DNA of 64,000 nucleotides from Cryptomeria japonica (Eukaryota > Streptophyta > Pinopsida > Cupressales > Cupressaceae), in the NCBI RefSeq assembly GCF_030272615.1, contig NC_081407.1:144090897-144154896 (forward strand). Reading direction: 5' to 3'. Below are positions 58,158 through 64,000 of this stretch, piece after piece. Below the pieces are notes generated by a model that did no database searches, was not told the DNA's origin, and saw only the letters and a list, made by a program, of their open reading frames with translations. The position numbers were made by a program, and so were the translations under genes. The number at the start of each line of letters is the position of its first letter. The stretch's first letter is position 1.

Positions 58158-59090
58158 CTAAAAATTATTTTGACTGCTGTCGTGTGTTTCCTTAGGATCT
58201 ACAGAGAATCTTGCAACTATACCTACTACATGTGCTATGTCTAGTCTGCTGTGAACAACATATTGTAGTTTTCCAATCATGGATCGGCAGAGTGTCTCAT
58301 CAACAGATGCAGATTCATCATTCTTTGATAATTTACAGTTGGTAGTCATAGGAGTACTTACTGGTTTTGAGTCATCCATTCCAAATTTCTTCAAGATTTC
58401 CTTTATGTATTTGGATTGAGTAATGAAAATCTCATTTTTCATTTGCAATATCTGTAAACCTATAAAATACTTTATCTCACCGATTAATGACATCTCAAAT
58501 TCTATGCTCATTTCATCTCCAAAGTTCTTGCATAAAGAGTCATTTCCACAAAATATAATATCATCAACAAATATGGCTGAGATCAGTATTCCATTTTCAT
58601 CATTCTTCATGTACATGTTGTTGTTCTCATTTGTCCTTAAAAAACCAATCTTAATCAAATAAGAGTGCAATCTTTCATACCATTCTCTTGGTGCTTGTTT
58701 CAAACCATATAAAGCTTTGTTCAACTTACATACCTGATCTTTATTATTGTCTTCAACAAATCCTTCAGGTTGTTCAATGAAAACTTCTTCTTCTAATATT
58801 CCATTCAGAAATGCAGATTTGACATCCATTTGATATACCTTGAAGTTCTTGAAAGCAACATAGGTCAACAATGTTCTTACTCCTTCAAGTCTAGCAACAG
58901 GTGCAAAAGTTTCACCATAATCAATTCCTTCTTTTTGTGCATAACCTTTGCAAACTAATCTTGCTTTGTTTCGAATGACCTCCCCTTTTTCATTTAGCTT
59001 GTTTCTAAAAATCCACTTTGTACCAATTACATTTTTGTCCAACTCCATAGGAAATCCAATCAGCCTTGGCCAATGAATAGGGATGGTCAA
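58158..59090 (-). pseudogene. pol: Element G reverse transcriptase
   Basis: About 300 open codons on the minus strand: [57 protein letters not shown] (first Asp), [35 protein letters not shown] (Asp pair), [31 protein letters not shown]. Most RT motifs are intact and closely related to element C. The homology to RT begins near 59040-59070; upstream text belongs to foreign DNA, so the protein lacks its normal beginning and the integrase. Confidence 0.88.
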
Positions 59091-62086
59091 AGACCAAATC
59101 CCTCTGCACTTCAGGCTCCACTGAACCTAGGCGGGTACACCTTCCTCTCAAGCACAAAAGAGATTATTTATAGTGGAAGATAACTTAGCAAACTGGCAAG
59201 AGAATGTTATGCAAATTTGCATTATTGTGTGCTTTAGAATACTTGATTACTGAATATTTTTAAGAAAGAAAAGATTGTGATTTTAATTTTGAAAATAAAC
59301 GTCTTCAGAACTTAAAAGTAATATGTACAAATTAGATCATATAAGACTCAGAAGAATGTTTCTCTGTGAGGACCTTATGCATACAAATCAAAATCTCAGA
59401 AATAAATGACAGACCAGTGCCTCTATCCAGGAATATACACGATACTTTGTGGACAAATAATTCGATTAAACTCTTGAGACAGTTTCCAGACAACTTGTAA
59501 CACAAGACTATCAATACAGAGGTTCCATTAAGTGCTATAAGAACATGAAGAAGCAAATCCTATATTCAATTATAAAAACTTGTGGTGGCACACTATATTA
59601 AACCCTTTATCAGATTTATCAAGAGGACAAAATGAAATTGATCAACACAAGAGTATACACGAATTCTGGAATTGAAACAGTGAATCTTGTATATTAATTT
59701 CTAGAGAGTGAATGCTTACAATAGCTACACGTACAGATACTCCATTACACAGTGATTGCTCAAAATGAATGCTTCCTTTTCTTACAGACCTTTCTAGTAC
59801 ATATTGCCTTTAGCCCTAGCTGGTAGCATGACCCTTTGTGAATTGTTCTCTTTTTTTTTAATTGAAAAAGACTCCCTATAAATACCTGATCCAAAAGACA
59901 TATGTACACACCCTTTCGCATACAAGAGGGAGTTACAGATAGTTGTTTTTCCAAAGGACACACCCTTTGGTTTACAAGATAATTACATTTGAATCCCTAA
60001 AATGTACACTAAATAAAGTTTTAATGATATTCTTTATAATCTTTCACTTTGATAAAACTCCACTTCCGCTCTTGCTTAAGCTCCTCATTTGCAAACTTTT
60101 ATAAAAGTCCCTGCATATAAATTAAACCAATCAAGTTCCTTAGATAAAAAATAGATCATGACTTACCTTTGATTCCGCATAAAATCAACCCTAATATATA
60201 CATGTATCATTTATTCACTTAGGGTGAAAATATTTACAAGCAAATAATAATAACGTAATGTTAAAATATATTAGGTAATTTTCCTTATGATAAAATATAT
60301 CCCTTTATAATTTCTCAAAAAAGGATAATATCAAAAGACTATCATGTCAAATGTTATAAATAAGTCTTTATTTACCAAAGTGCTTTTGCAAATGATGAAT
60401 TGCAATATTAAAATATTAAATTAAAAATTTAAGTAAAGGATGCTTCCTGTGTCCATGTAAGCTAAAGAATAAAATATCCTCAAGCTCATCCGGATAACTT
60501 GCACTATCGGGGAGGCATATTTTTAGTTACCCGATTATATTTTTATGTTACCCCGATGCCCGATGGGATTAGGGTTGGGACAGTTTGAGTATAACAACAT
60601 TGGCTGTGTGTACTGAAGAAACAAAAGCCAACAACATACCTCTCACTGCATGGTCATTTTTCATAAATGCCTTCTCCCATCTAAGTTTGGTATCTACTAA
60701 TAAACACCATGGATCCACTCTAATGGTATAATTTTTATCAAAAATATTAGCTATCCAAGTTTCCACCATTTAGTTTTTTGCCAATGCACATAAACTTCCA
60801 ATGACCACTCAACCACTTCAAATATTTTCTGCTGGCCGTTTTTGAAAAGTTTTGGACGTTTTTGGGCTTGCCGGCATCTCAAAAACATGTAAATCTATAG
60901 CAAATTTATCTTTTAACCATGGGACAAGGTCTGGAAGCCTTTTTACCACCACAAACAATCATTTAGAGCCCCAAAACAGCTTCAAAACTCTGCTGTACAA
61001 TTAAAAACGTGATTGTCTTTTGAACAGCAACAAAATTTACTTACTTCCCTTTCTAATTACTTCACCATCATTTCGGTTACACTTTGTTTATTTAAATTAT
61101 CGCCATGAAATAAAACCGATATATCAAACTGTAAGAATAGAGGAGGGACAAAGTTGTTCGAAATCCAATGGTGGATAACACCAAACTAATGGTAACTGGT
61201 CAGCAAGAAAATCTTCCTTCGTTGGAACTTACCCATCCAAAAGCTTATGCCAATGTCTGATGTCTTTTACTCATTGGGCTCCAATGCATCTCAATCACTT
61301 TTTAAAAAAAAGATTTAATATTTCACCTTGTAAGATAAAAACTTTTTACCTCTCTTATAATACTTTAAATCTTTTGTTTAAAAGATTTGAATGTATACTC
61401 CAAAAGATGCTTTTATACTATATATTTAAATCATTTACTAAAATGATTCAAAAGTATATATTCTACCAATCAAATATTGGTACTTTAATCATTTGAAACA
61501 AACTCATTGATCCTTTTCAAAACTTTTTAAATCTTTTATTTCTTTTTGTAATAACCCTGCACATTATACAAGCTTAAAAATTGTGTTATTTTTAAAAGCA
61601 TCATATAATTTCATGTAACACAAATAATTTAAATACTATAATATTAATTAGAGGAAAAATATAATATTCAAAATTAAAAACTTCCTAATTAACATTCAGC
61701 GTGATACTCCTGCAAAAGGAAATTTATTAGTATTCTACTATAATCATTTTGACAAAATTTTGAAATTGTATATTGCAAATTTGAAGAAATTGTATTTAGA
61801 TTAGCCTTTTAAAACATATCAAACCATATAGTATGAATTTGAAATTTGAAACATAGGTCCTCATATATACATAAAATACAGAAGAATAATTAATATGAGA
61901 AGAAGTTATGGTTCAAAAAGGCGTACCTGGCTTGATTTTGTATTTGCAACCATATACATACCTGGAAAATTAAGTTGCAGGGAACTCGGAGTGGAATAGA
62001 TACTTGATCTAAATAATTGCAAAGAGAGATTTGCTTCTTGGTATGAATCTGGAACCTTAAAAAATTTAATTTTTAAGGGTCCAACA
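59091..62086. other. Unrelated ~3-kb segment inside element G
   Basis: AT-rich sequence that shares nothing with the retroelement families here. It replaces integrase, protease, gag and most of the 5' LTR of G. No terminal repeats or duplication are visible at its edges. The only frame of note is 60769-60569 minus (66 codons, MVETWIANIFDKNYTIRVDP), unrecognised. Near 61927-61962 two donor-like CAG|GTATGT and CAG|GTACGC sites occur on the minus strand. It could be filler from low-copy DNA, possibly a gene fragment. Confidence 0.5.
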
Positions 62087-62444
62087 GTATTAACCTTTAC
62101 ATTTTACAACATATGTATGATGTTAAAACAATCTAAAACATCATGATCTCGTCATTGTCTGACTCGGTAGTAGTTGCCCATTGAATACCTTATTCATCCC
62201 TTTATTCATCATATTCTTTCCTGTGTCTTTTACCAACTTTATAATCTCCATATCATACTTCTCAAGATATGGCAACATCATACTGAATTAGAAAATGAAT
62301 TTCTTGACATCAATGACAAAATAATAATATCAAGATAGTAAAACATTTTTAATCAGTTATATCCATAATTATCAACAACCTTCTAAATATCCTTAAAAAA
62401 TGCCAACATCTTTCATTGTCTGTTATAATGCAATATTGCCAACA
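62087..62444 (-). repeat. Element G 5' LTR fragment (358 bp)
   Basis: Nearly identical to 56828-57188 (TTTACATTTTACAACATATG, CTTCTCAAGATATGGCAACA). The break with foreign DNA is at GGTCCAAC|AGTATTAACC. Confidence 0.87.
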
Positions 62445-63367
62445 TGTTTAGGGTTCGAAGTTCCTTCTTCTTTCTCAACCTCAGTTGACTCAACCGCCTT
62501 ACCATTTTCCCTACGAGTAGAAGCCCTAGTTTTTCAGGAAATTTCCATCAGAGCATTTCCATCGATGGTTGTAGGAGTCAGCTCAACATTACTAGGGGTT
62601 ACCTCCACTGCAGGAAATTCTGTAGCAAGAACATCCTTAGAGCTTGAGGCTCCAGGAGTGATTATTCTCTTCTTTTTATAAACCCTAGTCTCTCTTTCAG
62701 AAGCCCTTTGGTGACCCCTATAATCTTCTGCCCTAAATTATTGAAGTGAAACAAATTCCTCCCAAGAAAACTGAGAAACATCCCTTAATGACCGTTCAAC
62801 CAACAATTTAATTAAATAATGGCGAGAGACTGAATTTGACCTACCTTTTTGAGTTTCAACAACCATGATCATCAGAAGGTAATACAACCAATTCAGGACA
62901 TTCATCCTAATTCCACGCATGAGATGGCTGACCAACTTAAAATGAATTGAGTGCAAACAATACTGCCTCCCTTCACAGGTCAAATATCTAATTATGTGAA
63001 CAGCTGCCGCCATCCATTTTTCTAGTAAAGAGATTCTTTTGGCCCCTTGCTTGTCAACAATCAATGCACGATCTCTAGGTCTCGTAAATTCTGCTCTGGC
63101 ACTCCTGGCATCCTTAGATTCTGGGTACTTCTCTCCTTCAATTGGAAAACTTGTCAATTCTGCAATCCTTTCTTTAGTGGCTATAACTCTCAGACCTCTA
63201 ACATTTGCTTCACCATTAGAGAATGCCATGTAAAACTTGGTGGCTATATCTTCATTAAAATCATCCAGTTTCAAGAAATAATTCAACCATCCACTTTGAA
63301 CAAATTCTTGACCACATACTTGGTCTTGCAAAACAGAGGTATGAACTGTAGGTTCATGTCTTATCAA
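62445..63367 (-). pseudogene. H frame, 5' part (retroelement accessory protein)
   Basis: Minus-strand frame of about 300 codons with a stop at 62738 and another near 62540. The first part (YMAFSNGEANVRGLRVIATK, ERIAELTSFPIEGEKYPE, LEKWMAAAVHIIRYLTCEG, LLMIMVVETQKGRSNSVSRH) resembles the putative plant transposon protein domain found as an extra frame in plant retrotransposons; the family call is from memory of its pattern. It is followed by a Ser/Thr/Pro/Lys region (KKKRIITPGASSS, VESTEVEKEEGTS) that continues at 55729. The start is uncertain: no ATG is visible at the frame's left limit. In layout it parallels ORF2 of element E. Confidence 0.65.
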
Positions 63368-64000
63368 AGAGCCCCTAATTATACTCTTTCATCTCAAGTT
63401 CTGCAATACTTTGTAACCCTCTATTTCAACTTCTTACCAACGTCTCTTGTAGCTCACAATCTCTATCTTTAAAAAAAAAAACTTTCTAGATGAAAATGAC
63501 TAAAAAATGAATGGCAACTAAAAAGGTGACAAGATAGGGAAATTATGGCTCATAAAGGTAGAAGGACAACCTAGAAAGGCAACTCATGCAAAGCTTCAAA
63601 AATTAAAAAACATGTATGTTTCTTTATTTCTCATGAAATAAAAACTCACAATCACTTTATTCACTTAACCCAAATTTGATTTTTATTAAAAGCGACACAA
63701 GTTATTGATGACATGGGACGTGGGAAATTCAAATCATATGTGGGAATATCAAATCACAGTACACTCCCCCCAACCAAAAGTGTGCCAAGTGTCCTCACAT
63801 GACAGAAGAGAAATTATAGGAAGGTTATGAGGAATATACATTGGAATGATGATGCAACTAATGAATGATTCTAACAAGAAATAATTTAAGCATTAATTTG
63901 TGATGTACCTAGAGTGATACGACATCATGCAAATCGTAGTCCTCTTGATCTCACCAGTAGTTAACTTAATGATAGAGTTGGAAAAGCAGATGCATTTGAA
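63368..64000. other. Region upstream of H with polypurine-like tract
   Basis: No coding region recognised. On the minus strand TTTTGGTTGGGGGGAGTGTA (63750-63769) resembles a gypsy polypurine tract followed by an LTR start (TGTACTGTGATTTG). If so, an LTR of about 300 bp would run left from about 63765; I could not find its partner. Confidence 0.35.

Larger units (their letters stand above)
55730..62444 (-). mobile_element. Element G: copia retrotransposon with its 5' half replaced
   Basis: Ends TGATAGTTC (55730) and GCCAACA (62444), flanked by the perfect duplication TGTTT (55725-55729, 62445-62449). Minus orientation: complete 3' LTR (57188-55730), purine tracts, RNase H and most of RT, then about 3 kb of unrelated DNA, then only 358 bp of the 5' LTR. 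Primer site, gag, protease and integrase are gone. It inserted in the H reading frame, and removing it restores that frame. Confidence 0.87.

Noticed and set aside
60569-60769. 66-codon frame (MVETWIANIF...) as a host gene
   Set aside because: Too short, no recognised domain or neighbouring exon; kept only as a note inside the foreign segment of G.
61927-61962. Two splice-donor-like sites on the minus strand
   Set aside because: Short consensus matches without an identifiable coding exon or acceptor.

Overview
The window is a stretch of plant nuclear DNA made almost entirely of LTR retrotransposons inserted into one another. The evidence is tRNA-Met type primer-binding sites, purine tracts of the form AAAGGGGGAGAT next to LTRs, Ty1/copia and Ty3/gypsy gag, protease, integrase, reverse transcriptase (RT) and RNase H (RH) fragments, and a plant mobile domain. 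Old, degraded, deeply nested elements and long LTRs fit a large-genome seed plant, perhaps a gymnosperm; that assignment is only an inference. I see no intact host gene, tRNA, rRNA or CRISPR array.

Ten insertions can be delimited to the base because both ends and a perfect 5-bp target-site duplication (TSD) are visible. They are D 1143-4916 (GTCAT), A1 5189-41284 minus (GTAAC), C 6073-25034 (GTAAT), E 14537-22661 minus (GTATT), F solo LTR 14663-16105 (AGAAT), B1 28277-39196 (CTTAT), A2 41585-52568 (GTCTC), J solo LTR 43769-46225 (ACTTA), I solo LTR 49410-50537 minus (GACAT) and G 55730-62444 minus (TGTTT). The nesting order is F in E in C in A1; B1 in A1; J and I in A2; G inside an open reading frame called H here (about 53850-63367, minus). 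Older background remains at 1-1137, 4922-5183, 41290-41579 and 52574-53849.

Region by region. D is a deleted copia element of the Sirevirus type. A1 and A2 are head-to-head copies of a gypsy family whose LTRs carry dozens of GGATAAG/CTTATCC motifs and whose interior encodes gag plus an acidic tail but no pol. C is a Sirevirus-type copia element with an internally inverted, scrambled segment joined at short microhomologies. E sits in the RT gene of C; it is Sirevirus-like but has no pol, and carries a gag-like gene with zinc knuckles plus a second frame of about 1,100 codons. B1 is a gypsy element in which gag, protease, a novel linker with a hydrophobic segment and an integrase C-terminal tail form one 1,369-codon frame with no RT, RNase H or integrase core. 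B1 also carries, in antisense, a plant mobile domain gene with a TATA box and an apparent GT-AG intron. G is a copia element that has lost its 5' half and gained about 3 kb of unrelated DNA.

None of these elements looks autonomous now. Non-autonomous families (A, B1, E) would have needed RT and integrase from relatives such as C, D or G. Decay in A1 gag, B1 and E ORF2 is dominated by in-frame stop codons of the kind C-to-T changes make, with few frameshifts, which suggests methylated, silenced copies.
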